64,000 nucleotides of DNA from Rhizophagus irregularis (Eukaryota; Glomeromycota; Glomeromycetes; Glomerales; Glomeraceae), in the NCBI RefSeq assembly GCF_026210795.1, contig NC_089448.1, forward strand, positions 1,302,001 to 1,366,000. Direction: 5' to 3'. The stretch's first letter is position 1. Each line of letters opens with the position of its first letter. Made by a program: the position numbers and the translations under genes. Positions 23,841 through 34,318 of this stretch are shown here, in pieces. Below the pieces are notes generated by a model. That model did not search any database, was not told where the DNA came from, and was given only the letters and a program-made list of their open reading frames with translations.

Positions 23841-23884
23841 GTTCGTCAAATTTGGAAATTTACCGGAGCTTTATTATATATAAG
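23841..23884 (+). promoter_or_regulatory. F-box upstream module of the 24035 gene
   Basis: TCAAATTTGGAAATTTACC followed by GGAGC and the TATA-like TTATTATATATAAG, about 150-195 bp before the ATG. It matches the right half of the module upstream of the other F-box genes. The GTCGCACA half is degraded to TTCGTCA here. Confidence 0.5.
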
Positions 23885-24034
23885 TGTAATTATAGTTATT
23901 TCTTTTTCAATTTATTTATTTTTTTTTTTTTGCAACAAAATATTATAAATTGCAACTTTGAAAAATTTTTTTAAAGTGTACGGTTGCAAAAGATTATTTT
24001 AAACGTCCTATACAGTATTTTTTGAGGGTAAAGA

Positions 24035-25525
24035 ATGTCCAAACTTAATAAAGATATTCTCACCTTAATATTTGAAGAATTACAAGATGATTCAAAATCA
24101 CTCTTTTCATGTCTAATGGTTAATAGACTTTGGTGTGAAACAGTGGTTCCGGTCTTATGGAGGAACCCATGGTCTTATAATGGTATTAATTATAATAATA
24201 AAAGCTATTTATTCTTTATTATTATTTGCTATTTATTTGATGATATCAAAGAATTGATAACAGAACAAGGAATTCAATTACCTTCAAGTTCAAAAAAATC
24301 ACTCCTATTTGACTATTTATCCTTTTGCAGAAGTATTAATGTGAAAACTATAAATAATATAATTTCTATTGGATCATCTTTAGCCCATAATCAATTTTTT
24401 ATGCAACAAGAATTTTACCTTCACTTCATGAAAAAATGTTCAGGCTTGAAGTATTTAGATATGAGATCAATTAATCATCAAATATTTGGTTTTCCAGAAG
24501 CTAAAATTCATCTTGAATCACTTTGTGAATTAAAATGTGATACATCTATTAATTCTTCATACTTTTATGGGCTATCACGTTTTTGTCAATATATACAGGG
24601 ACTTTTCATCGTTCATATATGCCCAAAACCTAATGATGGAATTGTTAAATTAATTGAAGTTCAGAAGAATTTAAAGTATTTTGAATGGAAAGATGATTTT
24701 AATGGTGATTTTCCTAGAGAAGATCCTTATGAAAAAATTCTTCTTGCACTAGAAAAAAAGGCAGATAATATCGATCATTTAAGAATATTTTTCCAATATG
24801 TAGATGATTTTGAACATCAATTATTGCAAAAGATACTTCCGAGATTTCATAAATTAAAAACGTTAATGATTGAGAACGAGTTTCGTTCTTTTACTGATGT
24901 ACATTTGAATAATTTGGTTTATCGTGATCTTGAGACCCTTAATATAGAGTGGAATAAGCAAAATGTACTTTCTAGTATAGTTGAAAATAGTGGAGGACGT
25001 CTCAAAAAAATTTTATTCAGACCCAATTATATGAACCTAATTGTAGATGCAAACTTTTATAATAATTCTCTCAACTATATTCGTATGATTTATGAAAATT
25101 GTCCTTTAATTGAATATTTGTCAATTATGTTTTCATCATCAAAAAAGCATTTCATAGAATTTGAAAAATTATTAAAAGTTTGTAAAAATTTGAAATCATT
25201 TTTACTAGTTTTATCAAATGTATATGGCGATAAAGCTAGCGATGAGAAGGTTGTAGATGGTGGAGACGAATTATTAAAAGTATTAATTAATTCTGCACCA
25301 ACTAATTTAAAGGAAATAAGATTTTTTAAACATTTTAAATTTTCTTTAGAAAATTTGGAAGAATTTTTAGGAAATTGGAAAGGTTGTGCACTAACTATAT
25401 TTACATCTGATTCACTTTATGAAAGAGAAGATTATAAAAAGTTGATTGATAAGTATAAGGATGATGGAGTGATTAAGGATTTTATATATGAAAATTATCC
25501 AATTAGGATTAACTATATATTTTAA
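24035..25525 (+). CDS. F-box protein with LRR-like C-terminal region (copy A)
   Basis: A single exon of 496 residues from ATG at 24035, the start shared by all family members ('MSKLNKDIL'). The F-box is at about residues 2-45 ('LTLIFEELQDDSKSLFSCLM', 'NRLWCETVVPVLWRNPW'). The remainder is a repetitive alpha/beta region with LRR-like lines ('LKYLDMRSI', 'LKTLMIE', 'LETLNIEW', 'IEYLSIMF'). F-box proteins bind Skp1 and bring substrates to SCF ubiquitin ligases; the LRR part would choose the substrate, which is unknown here. It is well preserved, without frame damage. It shares 5' and 3' flanking blocks with the other copies, so it spread by segmental duplication. Confidence 0.88.
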   Translation: MSKLNKDILTLIFEELQDDSKSLFSCLMVNRLWCETVVPVLWRNPWSYNGINYNNKSYLFFIIICYLFDDIKELITEQGIQLPSSSKKSLLFDYLSFCRSINVKTINNIISIGSSLAHNQFFMQQEFYLHFMKKCSGLKYLDMRSINHQIFGFPEAKIHLESLCELKCDTSINSSYFYGLSRFCQYIQGLFIVHICPKPNDGIVKLIEVQKNLKYFEWKDDFNGDFPREDPYEKILLALEKKADNIDHLRIFFQYVDDFEHQLLQKILPRFHKLKTLMIENEFRSFTDVHLNNLVYRDLETLNIEWNKQNVLSSIVENSGGRLKKILFRPNYMNLIVDANFYNNSLNYIRMIYENCPLIEYLSIMFSSSKKHFIEFEKLLKVCKNLKSFLLVLSNVYGDKASDEKVVDGGDELLKVLINSAPTNLKEIRFFKHFKFSLENLEEFLGNWKGCALTIFTSDSLYEREDYKKLIDKYKDDGVIKDFIYENYPIRINYIF

Positions 25526-26747
25526 TTTGTTATATAAGTTTACGTTTAATTTAATAATTTAAAGTATATTTTTTAAAATTTAAGCTTCATAGTCTATATT
25601 TTCGCTATTGAGCTCGCTATTTTAATAAAGTAGGTATTTATCAGAATAGTACTTACTGCCATTTTTAGAATTTTGACTAATATGTAACGAGTTTAAAAAA
25701 GTAATTTATTTATTTATAATTTTAAATTAAAATCGTTAATAACGAACCAAGAGAATTTAGAAAATCATGATACTGTAATCTGTCATTGATTTCTTAAAAA
25801 TTTTATAAGAATCAATGAGCGATAACAATGAATTAGTCAAATGAATTTATTTATTTTTATTATTATTTAAAATATATAATCTATTTTTTATTAAAAAAAA
25901 AATACTGGAAATTTTCTGCGATATCAAAGGAAATTTTATTTATTTCTTTTTATCTTTCTTATATAAACTATTACGTCTATTACTCTTTTTTTGATTTTTT
26001 TTATTTGACTGACTCAAGCTTTACTAAAAAATATGTATTAGAAAGTGCATATAATTAGATTATTAGAATGATGGAAAATTATCCATAGTCACGTAAAGAA
26101 ATAAATACTTCGTGTGTGAACAAATACATTTTGCAAATTATTAAAAAAATACTTGCTAATCGTTTCCTTTAATTTCACTAGGAAATGATTCGGGCCAATT
26201 GTAGTTCAAAGAATAATATTAATATTATAAAAATTTTAGACAGTAGATAATTAAGTTATTAATTGTAACCTAAGATAATATGATCCAAAAATTATTATTT
26301 ATTAGACCTAATATTTATTGAGATTTCCCTTGATTATTCAGATTTAATAAATTCAAATGAACAAATGAGACAAGTTATCAAGTTTAATTATATCTGATTT
26401 ACATTTATTCGGATTTATGCCTAAAGGTTCCGACTTCGTATTAATTCCTGGAAATTTTGAATACCTGTAGAATGCAAATATTTATATTAAATCTTTGCTT
26501 TCTATATTTCATTCTGCATATGAGGTCATATTTTCTATATTCTTTTCACTTGTTTTCACTCCTAAAAAATTAACAATATCAAAATTAAATAGTGAGATCA
26601 GATTTTTGACGTGAAACTTTGGCAAAATTTTGTTATTCATATAGTCTTGTGTTTGTTAATATAGTATATACTTGCACATTTTTAAATATAAATGGATCAA
26701 AATTCGTATATTATTAATTATAAGTTTAAATAATGTAAGATAATTAA
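25526..26747. other. 3' flank of F-box copy A and AT-rich DNA
   Basis: The first 120 bp resemble the 3' flanks of other F-box copies (TTTACGTTTAATTTAA, TATTTTCGCTATTGAG). No further gene is seen. Confidence 0.5.
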
Positions 26748-27119
26748 GGCCACTCCAATTTAATAGTTTGTTTAACGTACCCCACCCCCCTCATTTTTGA
26801 AAAATTTTTAAAAATAAACAAACATATGTTATATCACGTGACTTATAATAACATCACCGATCTGTATAATATTTAAAAGAATTTCTTTCCAGTGTATTTG
26901 AATCTACCAAAGAAAATGGTATAATTAATAAAAGTAATATATGTAAACTTATTAATTGCATTATCTGTAATAAATTAAGATGTATTTTTAGTAAAAATGC
27001 ATTGAGTAATAAAGAAAAAACTATGTTTATTTTTAAATGTTTACTTAATTTGACCCCTCCCTCCCCTCAATTTTTATATAAAGTTAGGACGTTAAACAAA
27101 CTATTAAATTGGAGCAGCC
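26748..27119. mobile_element. 372-bp MITE, PIF/Harbinger-like, TAA duplication
   Basis: The left end is GGCCACTCCAATTTAATAG and the right end is its inverted counterpart (CTATTAAATTGGAGCAGCC). Inverted similarity is about 30 bp, through GTTTGTTTAACGT. TAA flanks both sides (26745-26747, 27120-27122). A 3-bp TAA duplication with GGC-type ends is characteristic of PIF/Harbinger MITEs. C-rich and T-rich tracts follow each end inside. It has no ORF. Confidence 0.75.
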
Positions 27120-27424
27120 TAAATCACGAAATAATAAATATTTAGGTTGAATTAAATTAAAATAATAAATATATTAAATGAATCGCGTCTGTCGAGCAAA
27201 TAAATTTTTAACCTGCATGTGATGTTTTTCTATAATTGATGTATTTGCGAAAATTAAAAATCGAATAATCAGAATAATAATTATAGATGAGAAATAAATA
27301 TTAATTTTATTTTTAATTTATAGTTTAATATATATATTTAATAAAAATGAATTATTCATTACTTTCTGTTACAACTTAGCCACTTTAGTCTGTTATCATC
27401 TGATCACCAGCAGCAACATTGATC

Positions 27425-27658
27425 AGGAAGGAAGGGAAGGAAAAGAGAAAGAAGACGGAAAGCAAATGAGAGAAGGGAAAGGAGAATGGAAAATGAAGGG
27501 AGGGAAGGGAAGGGAGAGAGGGAAAGCGAATGAGAGAAGAGAGGGAAAGGAAAAAGAAAGGAAAAGGAAAGGAAAGGAAGAAGAAAGAACGAGAGAATAA
27601 GGAAAGAGAAAGGGAAGGGAAAAGAAAAAGAGGTAAAGCGAGAGAAGAGCAAAGGAAT
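27425..27658. repeat. Purine-rich low-complexity tract
   Basis: Almost pure G/A on the plus strand (GGAAGGGAAGG, GAGAAAGGAAA units), about 230 bp, pyrimidine-rich on the other strand. Several overlapping open frames on both strands arise only because stop codons are rare in such sequence. Long polypurine tracts can form triplex DNA. Confidence 0.8.
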
Positions 27659-27735
27659 ACACAAAAATACACACCGACCACCCCACACTTCCAACCTACA
27701 TACCTAAAAGATGTAAAGAAAAGAGGACCCAAAAA

Positions 27736-28016
27736 AAGACCTAAAGAAAAGAGAAGACTTACTGGGTGAAGTTATTTTTAGTTTACTTATCGAAGAATTA
27801 TTCAACCATGTTCAAGATTATTTAATCGAAAAACAATAGACCTAAAGAAAGGAGAAGAGAAAAGAAGACAGAGAGAAGGCACTATATTCGAGATTATTTA
27901 ATCGGAAAGCAATAGAAGACCTAAAGACCCATTGGTGAAGATATTATTGGTTTATTAGTTTCATCTGATGAGTTATTATCAAAGAAGAATTCAACATGTT
28001 CAAGATTGTTTAAGAA
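27736..28016. repeat. Degenerate direct repeat, two to three units
   Basis: The sequence AGACCTAAAG...GGTGAAG...TTCAACATGTTCAAGATT occurs at about 27738-27815 and 27912-28005, with a partial copy between. It may be decayed coding sequence; the function is unknown. Confidence 0.4.
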
Positions 28017-28116
28017 AAGGGAAGGTATTGGAGGTATTGGGACATATTTACAGTATATTATTTATTATATATACTCGTGACAAAACCAACATGATCAAGA
28101 TATGTCATAAGAAATA

Positions 28117-28466
28117 ATTTTTTGCATATTGAATTTGAAAAATTACTCAAAATTTGTTAAAATTGGAAATCATTATTATTAGTAATAGTGAATAAATAGG
28201 AAGTATATGAAGTAAAATCTTAAGAAAAGATTATAGAAAACGTGAAAGATTATTAAAAGTATTAATTCTACACCAACTAATTTAAAAGAGATAAGATTCT
28301 TTGATCATTTTAAATTTCTTTGGAAAATTTGGAATAGTTCTTAGGAAAATGAAGAGGTTGTCCAATTTCTATACTTTATACGTCTGATTCTCTTCAAGAG
28401 AGAGAAGATTCTAAAAAACTGATTGATAAAGTATAAAAATAATGGAATTTTAGATATGAATCTAAT
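28117..28466 (+). pseudogene. F-box gene 3' relic
   Basis: It matches the last third of the F-box genes: pieces coding for 'FEKLLK', 'KSLLLV', 'LKVLI', 'TNLKEIRFFDHFKF', 'SILYTSDSL' and 'KLIDK'. Many single-base losses scramble the frame. Its 3' flank (28505-28700) is conserved and is copied again at 37738-37895. No 5' part is present. Confidence 0.75.
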
Positions 28467-28504
28467 ATATATAGCGTTAGCTACCATTTTTAATGTTTTG
28501 TAAG

Positions 28505-28700
28505 CTATATATTTACGTTTAATTTAACAAGAATTCAAAGTATTAATATTTTGTAAAAGTTTACATTTTATAATCCATGTTTTCGCTATTGAGAGACTAC
28601 TAGAGGGAATTGTTCATATTTAATGAAGTTGCTATTTATCAAAATGATCTAATTATTTAATGAATTATTCGTTTTTGGAACTTTTGACGAACTTCTTGAA
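28505..28700. repeat. F-box 3' flank copy, repeated at 37738-37895
   Basis: TATTTTGTAAAAGTTTAC, CCATGTTTTCG, ATTTATCAAAATGATC and ACTTTTGACGAACTTCT occur in the same order at 28505-28700 and 37738-37895. The second site has no F-box gene next to it, so the gene there has been deleted or only the flank was duplicated. Confidence 0.65.
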
Positions 28701-30613
28701 TTATCTGCAACCAGTAAAATTCAAGGCGCAAGTTCTCTGGCATATAATAGGTAGAATTCCGTAATTTGCTTAAACCTTGATCAATATGTAATACGTTTAA
28801 CAAGTAATATCTTTATATTTAATTTTAATAATAAGCACTCTTTAAATGTATAATATGATTTTAATACTGTAATCGAAAATGTCTAAGATTTACATCATAT
28901 ATTTTTGACTAACTAAATTAAGTAATCAATTATTTTTTATTATTTTCTAACAAAATTCAACATATTTTATTAATATTATCAACATCGATATGGATACTCT
29001 CGTCTCATGAGTAAATTTAATGTTAACATTATTGACAAACATTATTTTTGATAACTTCTTGAACCCAGTGAAATTGTGCCTGTAGATGGTAAATATTTAA
29101 GTGAAGTGTACTGTAATAAAATAAAATTATTCAATATTTTTTAAATAATTTGAAAAAGATATTAACTTAGTCTGTTTCCACTTTCCATATCAAATCATGG
29201 TAGTAAGATTATGTAAGTAATTTTCCAATATTATTTTTTTTAAAAAAAAACCAAATGAATCATAATTTAGAGAACTGTGTGATAAAGAGAAAATATAAAA
29301 TATATTTATTTAATTCTTATAATTGATTACAAACTGGTTTATTTGGCTATTGATTTATTTACGATTGTTATTCATTTAATTAAACATTTTTAACTGACAG
29401 AAGAATATAGCTACAATTGATAGTCCGAAACTGGTTAATTAACGTGCATCTACTTAATTTATCAAATAAACGCTTGGTGACACATATTGTTCAAAAAAAA
29501 AATTAACTATAGTAATACTAGAATGCATAACTAGTAGATAGCTTTAACCGGTTAACATTTATAACCGGTTCCGACCTTGATGAAGATCATGCGCAGTACT
29601 ATCTGTATACCTCGTACACGTTCATATTTATGCTTTTGCGAAACTTTTCTTAAATAGGAAACCTCCAACCAATCCAGAACATCTCTTCAAAATAACTTAT
29701 TTACACCGCTAAAAGATTTGTTGGCTGCCAAAGTTAGCATCTTAAAAAGGAAATCACTTAAAAACTAATCTTATGTTAACAAAAAAGTTAACGTTAATGT
29801 TAACATAAACGTAATGCTAACCTGTCATTTTGTTTCAGAATGATGACGTTAACGCATCACCTGCCCACCCTAAGAGACATACTTTCTTTTGCTAAAAATT
29901 ATAAAAATTACGGAAAATCATGTGAAAATTAAATAATAATAAAAAGAATTATTTTTCGTCGATTTCAGTTGGACTCTGCTGCGGAGCTGTGGTCTAACGG
30001 TAAGTGGTAATGATTTTTTATTGGCGTCGGGTTGATTTCTTTTAGGTTCAGTCAGTTCTGGGATTTTTTTTTTTTAGGATCGGTTCATTGCTGCGATTAC
30101 TGCTGCGGTATTATGTTAAATAGCTTTGGTTTCCTTTGGCGTCGGGGGATTAGTAATATTAAGTTATTAATAAATTTTTTCTTTCTTTTTCAGTTCTGTT
30201 ACTCTGTCTGAGAATCAGCTTATTCATTGATAGGCAATTAAATTATACTTAAATTAGTATTATTTCCATATGTATAAATTATAAAAGATTTGAAGTAAAT
30301 ATTTATTAAAGTCCTACTTTGTTTAAGTATGCATAAAAAATCTAATATATTTATAGTTTATGCAATTTCAGCCAATTCGGATTATACTGTATCCAATTTT
30401 CCCAAATCTTTATATAAACAACCGTTATTCATACAAAATTGATTTGCAATGCACATGATTTTGTTATAATGAACTGCAATGCAGTGAAATGTGGTGAATG
30501 TGCAACAGTGCAGTGAAACATAGCATATAAAAAAAGGGGCCCTTCCTTTTTGGAATGCACTATTTAGGAATTTAAAATTTTAAAATGTTAGCAAATAAAA
30601 CTATTTGTTAATA
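28701..30613. other. Upstream region of the Sel1-kinase gene
   Basis: No gene is seen. Palindromic AACCGGTT occurs twice near 29548-29571, and GTTAAC or its variants several times at 29774-29856. 29990-30110 holds a GC-richer patch with CTGTGGTCTAACGGTAAG, resembling a tRNA A-box, but no tRNA can be folded. Part of this may be 5' UTR. Confidence 0.4.
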
Positions 30614-33600
30614 ATGTCAACTTTCACTAATATCAAAGATTCAAGTGATAACATTAATTGGTTAGAAAAATCAGCAGAGAAGGGTGATGAAGGGTCAATG
30701 CACAATCTTGCCTTACGATACTACAATGGTGAAGGGACAGAGAAGGACTTGGGAATGGCCTTTCACTGGTTTCAGAAAGCAGCAGAAAAGGGCTATAAAA
30801 GGTCAATGCATAATCTTGCCTTACAATACTATAATGGTGAAGGGACAGAGAAGGACTTGCGAATGGCCTTTTACTGGTATCAAAAAGCAGCAGAGAAGGG
30901 TTATGAAGGGTCAATGCATAGTCTTGCCTTACAATACTACAATGGTGAAGGGACAAAGAAGGACTTTGGAATGGCCTTTTACTGGTATCAAAAAGCGGCA
31001 GAGAAGGGCTATGAAGGGTCAATGCATGGTCTTGCCTTACAATACTACAATGGTGAAGGGACAGAGAAGGATTTAGGAATGGCCTTTCACTGGTATCAGA
31101 AAGCAGCAAAGAAAGGCTTTGAAGGGTCAATGCACAATCTTGCCTTAAGATACTACAATGGTGAAGGGACAGAGAAGGACTTAGGAATGGCCTTTTACTG
31201 GTTTCAGAAAGCGGCAGAAAAGGGCTATGAAGGGTCAATGCATGGTCTTGCCTTACGATACTACAATGGTGAAGGAACAGAGAAGGACTTGGAAATGGCC
31301 TTTTACTGGTTTCAGAAAGCAGCAGAGAAGGACTATGAATGGTCAATGTATGGTCTTGCCTTACAATACTACAATGGTGAAGGGACAGAGAAGGACTTGG
31401 AAATGGCCTTTTACTGGTTTCAGGAAGCAGCAGAGAAGGGCTATAAAGGGTCAATGTATAGTCTTGCCTTACAATACTACAATGGTGAAGGGACAGAGAA
31501 GGACTTGGAAATGGCCTTTCACTGGTTTCAGAAAGCGGCAGAGAAGGGTCATGTAGAGTCAATGCATAGTCTTGCCTTACAATACTACAATGGTGAAGGG
31601 ACAGAGAAGGACTTGGAAATGACCTTTCACTGGTTTCAGAAAGCGGCAGAGAAGGGCAATGAATGGTCAATGCACAGTCTTGCCTTACGATACTATAATG
31701 GTGAAGGAACAGAAAAGGACTTGGGAATGGCCTTTCACTGGTTTCAGAAAGCAGCAGAGAAGGGTGATGAAAAGTCAATGCATGGTCTTGCCTTACGATA
31801 CTACAATGGTGAAGGGACAGAGAAGGACTTGGAAATGTCCTTTCACTGGTTTCAGAAAGCAGCAGAAAAGGGCTATGAAGTGTCAATGCATGGTCTTGCC
31901 TTACGATACTACAATGGTGAAGGAACAGAGAAGGACTTGGGAATGGCCTTTCACTGGTTTCAGAAAGCAGCAGAGAAGGACTATAAAGTATCAATGCACA
32001 ATCTTGCCTTACAATACTACAATGGTGAAGGGACAGAAAAGGACTTGGGAATGGCCTTTCACTGGTATCAGAAAGCAGCAGAGAAGGGTGATGAAGGGTC
32101 AATGCTCAATCTTGCCTTACAATACTACAATGGTGAAGGGACAGAGAAGGACTTGGGAATGGCTTTTCACTGGTATCAGAAAGCGGCAGAGAAAGGTGAT
32201 GAAAGTTCAATGTATGGTCTTGCCTTACAATACTACAATGGTGAAGGGACAGAGAAAAACTTGGGAATGGCCTTTCACTGGTTTCAGAAAGCAGCAGAGA
32301 AGGGTGATGAAAAGTCAATGCACAGTCTTGCCTTACGATACTACAATGGTGAAGGAACAGAGAAGGATTTGGAAATGGCCTTTTACTGGTATCAGAAAGC
32401 GGCAGAGAATGGCAATGAAAAGTCAATGCACAGTCTTGCCTTATGTTATGAATATGGTGAAGGAATAGAAAAGAATTTGGAAAAAGCATTTTATTGGCAC
32501 AAAATGACTTCTGATAATTTTAAAATTAACAACTTATGTAAGGAATGCAATCAACCATATATTGATTACAAATGGTGCCAACAATGTAATATTAAACAAT
32601 TTCAGCAAGAATTTTCAAAATGGACTAGTAAAAATAAATTTATTGATAAATTTATTCAAGAAGCACAACTAAATGCTAAAAGTAATTATGAAATTTTAGA
32701 ATGGATACCTTATAATAAATTGAATAATATTAATTATTATGATAAAGGAGGATTTAGTAAAATTTATAGAGCTAACTGGTTAGATGGACCTATTGATAGT
32801 TGGAACTTTGATGAACAACAATGGAATAGATGGACTGAATATGAAGTTATTCTTAAAAATCTTAATAATTCATCAAGTTTAAGTGATAAATTTTTAGATG
32901 AGGTATAGTATTTTTATTTATTAGATACTTATAATTGTATATTTTATTTTATCTTATAAATTAATAATTTTAAATATTTATTATATATAGTGGAAACATC
33001 ATTATAATTGTCAGAAAAAATCATTTTCAAAATTTATTCAATTCTTTGGAATTTCCCAAGATCCAAATAATTTAAATTATATGATAATAATGAGTTATGC
33101 AAAAAAAGGAAGTTTAAAAAAATGTTTATCTAATATAGTTAAATTTAAATGGCAAATTAAATTGCAATTATTGAAAAAAATTATTTTAGGACTTAAAGTA
33201 ATACATGAATCAGAACTTACTCATTGTGATTTTCATGATGGTAATATCTTAATATCAGATGATTATAATGAAATATATATTATTGATTTAGGATTATGCA
33301 AACCCATACAAAATTCTGATGATAAAATTGATAAAGTTTATGGAATTATACCTTATATGGCACCTGAAATATTAAGAAACAACACTTATATTCCAGCAAG
33401 TGATATCTATAGTTTTTCAATGATTATGTGGGAATTTACATCAGGTATTCCTCCATTTAACAATAGAGCACATGATATTCAACTTATTTTAAGTATTTGT
33501 GAAGGAGATCGCCCTGAAATTATAAAAAATACTCCAAAATGTTATATAGATTTGATGGAAAAGTGCTGGGATTCAGATCCTTCCAAAAGACCAAATATAG

Positions 33601-33878
33601 TAATTATTGAAAATACTATATCTGAATGGCTTAGAAGTATTAATGAATATTATATATTTAATGGTGAAGATGAACAAAGATATGAAGTTCCTAATATTGA
33701 TAATCAATTAAAAAATGATATGTATGAATTTATTAATGCAAATAGAGTTTTGACACAAGAACAAGCTAATATTTCTGGTTTACAAACTCATCCACAAGCA
33801 TATTATACAAGCCGCTTGCTTACTGAAATTTTATATCAAAATAATTCTGAGTGTTTGGATTGTATAATTAAAATTTAA
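30614..33878 (+). CDS. Sel1-repeat protein fused to a protein kinase, two exons
   Basis: Exon 1 is 30614-32902 and exon 2 is 32991-33878; the 88-bp intron (GTATAG...ATATAG) lies inside the kinase N-lobe. The protein is about 1058 residues. Residues 29-640 are seventeen Sel1 repeats of 36 residues ('YYNGEGTEKDLGMAFHWFQK'), a helical solenoid for protein binding. A Cys pair motif CX2C-X9-CX2C follows (about 645-665). The kinase runs from about 696: glycine loop 'GGFSKIY', 'VILK' lysine near 748, catalytic 'HCDFHDGN' (Cys replaces the usual Arg of HRD), 'DLG' in place of DFG, 'YMAPE', and 'DIYSFSMIMWEF'. All catalytic positions are present, so it is probably active. The substrate is unknown. The start is the first ATG (30614); the three codons upstream lack one. 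Sel1-kinase fusions are numerous in Rhizophagus. Confidence 0.88.
30698..32533 (+). repeat. Coding tandem repeat, 108-bp unit, 16 near-identical copies plus one diverged
   Basis: Each 108-bp unit encodes one 36-residue Sel1 repeat and begins at ATG-CAC/TAT. Units 1-16 (30698-32425) are almost identical at the DNA level, including synonymous sites. Variation is concentrated at the last six residues of each unit (KGYEGS, KGDEKS, KDYEWS and others). Unit 17 is diverged. Homogeneity suggests recent amplification or gene conversion. Confidence 0.9.
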
Positions 33879-34318
33879 ATATAAATTTTTATAATGACCT
33901 TATTTATTTATTGATTCATAAAAACTTTAAACAAATTTTATTTGTGATGATAAAAAAAAAGTATCATTTGTAATAGATATTTTATTTAGTTTAATAAAGA
34001 ATAAAAAATGTTTATTGTTCAAATAAATTTATTTTTTATTTAATTAAAAGATTAAAAATGGATGCAAATTTGTTTAATAAAGTCAATCAAAATATTAACT
34101 TAAAAAAATAATCTGTAATGATGTAATGATATCAGGATTCCTTATCAATTTGTATAAAAAATGAAAACAAAATAAACAATTTACAGTAGTAAATATACAT
34201 TATTAAAAAATCATGAATAATGAGGTGGTTTTAACACAATGAGATATTTATTAAAAAAAAAACTTTTTGTTAAAAATATAGTCACCAAATAATCCCTAGT
34301 TATAAAATTAACATAATA
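33879..34318. other. Spacer between convergent genes
   Basis: AT-rich, no gene. It separates the 3' ends of the Sel1-kinase gene and the channel gene on the opposite strand. Confidence 0.6.

Noticed and set aside
27385-27769. Several open frames in the purine-rich tract
   Set aside because: Stop codons are rare in G/A-only DNA; products are Lys/Glu/Arg or Ser/Leu/Phe repeats.
29985-30040. tRNA gene suggested by CTGTGGTCTAACGGTAAG
   Set aside because: Only an A-box-like stretch; no B-box at proper spacing and no cloverleaf.
30605-30613. Upstream start codon for the Sel1 gene
   Set aside because: The codon is TTG; the first ATG in frame is at 30614, suited to a eukaryotic gene.
30654-32102. 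482-codon open frame on the minus strand of the Sel1 repeats, and extra plus-strand frames
   Set aside because: The unit is 108 bp, a multiple of three, so any frame open in one unit is open in all. The plus frame has the clear Sel1 and kinase match.
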